This document shows positions 53,499-54,707 of a DNA stretch of 54,707 bases, piece after piece. How positions within the stretch are numbered: position 1 is the stretch's first letter; each line of letters opens with the position of its first letter. The position numbers and the translations under genes are program-made. Source of the DNA: Nitrospirae bacterium YQR-1 (GTDB lineage Bacteria > Nitrospirota > Thermodesulfovibrionia > Thermodesulfovibrionales > Magnetobacteriaceae); assembly GCA_039908095.1 (NCBI GenBank), contig JAMOBJ010000023.1:1-54707 (forward strand), given 5' to 3'. A model generated the notes under the pieces. The model was not told where the DNA came from. It ran no database searches and saw nothing but the letters and a program-made list of their open reading frames with translations.

Positions 53499-53511
53499 TA
53501 GTTTGAGTTAG

Positions 53512-53523
53512 ATGTTCTTTGAC
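53512..53523 (+). promoter_or_regulatory. boxA-like antitermination site
   Basis: TGTTCTTTGACA closely follows the classical boxA TGCTCTTTAACA and lies in the rRNA leader about 14 bases after the -10, where NusB/S10 antitermination sites are expected. Confidence 0.7.
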
Positions 53524-53657
53524 AAGCCTAAGAGATGTGTAGTGCTCCTGTCATAAAATTCTCGAGAGAGAACAAATGCAGTCAAAAAAATTGAGTAAGT
53601 AAAAAAACAGCCAAGAAAAACTTAGGTTGATTTAGATATTGCAAGATATTTAGGTTT

Positions 53658-54707
<1,050 letters not shown>

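Overview
The window most likely comes from a Nitrospirota bacterium, possibly of the Magnetobacterium-like (magnetotactic) group. This rests on three things: a 16S rRNA 5' part at the right edge, a selenocysteine formate dehydrogenase fused operonically to NuoE/NuoF-like subunits and formate-tetrahydrofolate ligase (reductive acetyl-CoA pathway methyl branch), and rich sensory genes including a hemerythrin-tailed chemoreceptor. No magnetosome gene is present and the genus assignment is inference.

Layout. 1-8 kb: flavin reductase-like protein; a reverse-strand operon of YkgJ-type Cys-cluster protein, YrfG-like nucleotidase and L-aspartate oxidase (nadB); PhzF-like protein; DsbC-like protein; htpG. 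8-14.4 kb: a DUF1640-like coiled-coil membrane protein behind a repeated pyrimidine-rich leader; a substrate-binding protein/histidine kinase pair; a zur-znuA-znuC-znuB operon with a palindromic operator sitting exactly between the promoter hexamers. 14.5-18.6 kb: sodium/solute symporter with NagA, a MntA/HepT toxin-antitoxin pair, purE. 18.7-25.5 kb: nuoE-nuoF-fdhA(Sec)-fhs. 25.6-37.4 kb: histidine kinase/response regulator pair, three unrecognised Cys-rich or Ig-like (phage-structural-like) genes, a CheY-CheC-GGDEF operon and an MCP-hemerythrin. 37.4-40.1 kb: hldA, gltX, ferredoxin. 40.2-43.7 kb: an AT-rich three-gene island coding a RelA/SpoT-type synthetase, a small basic protein and a large HEICH-motif protein; this is the best candidate for an undescribed defence or toxin system. 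43.7-50 kb: surface polysaccharide genes. 50-53.2 kb: tRNA-Lys, tRNA-Glu, CPBP protease, hisF, hisA, TIM-barrel protein. 53.3-54.7 kb: rRNA promoter, boxA and 16S rRNA, cut by the window edge.

A mobile-like repeat family of about 60-140 bp (ends TACCAAGTTGCA / its complement) occurs seven times. Six copies lie at gene 3' ends; in four the element begins directly at, or one TAA codon after, the stop codon, in one it begins 17 bases after, and in one it has replaced the stop. This is the most striking non-coding pattern here. All functional calls come from reading motifs; no database search was possible.
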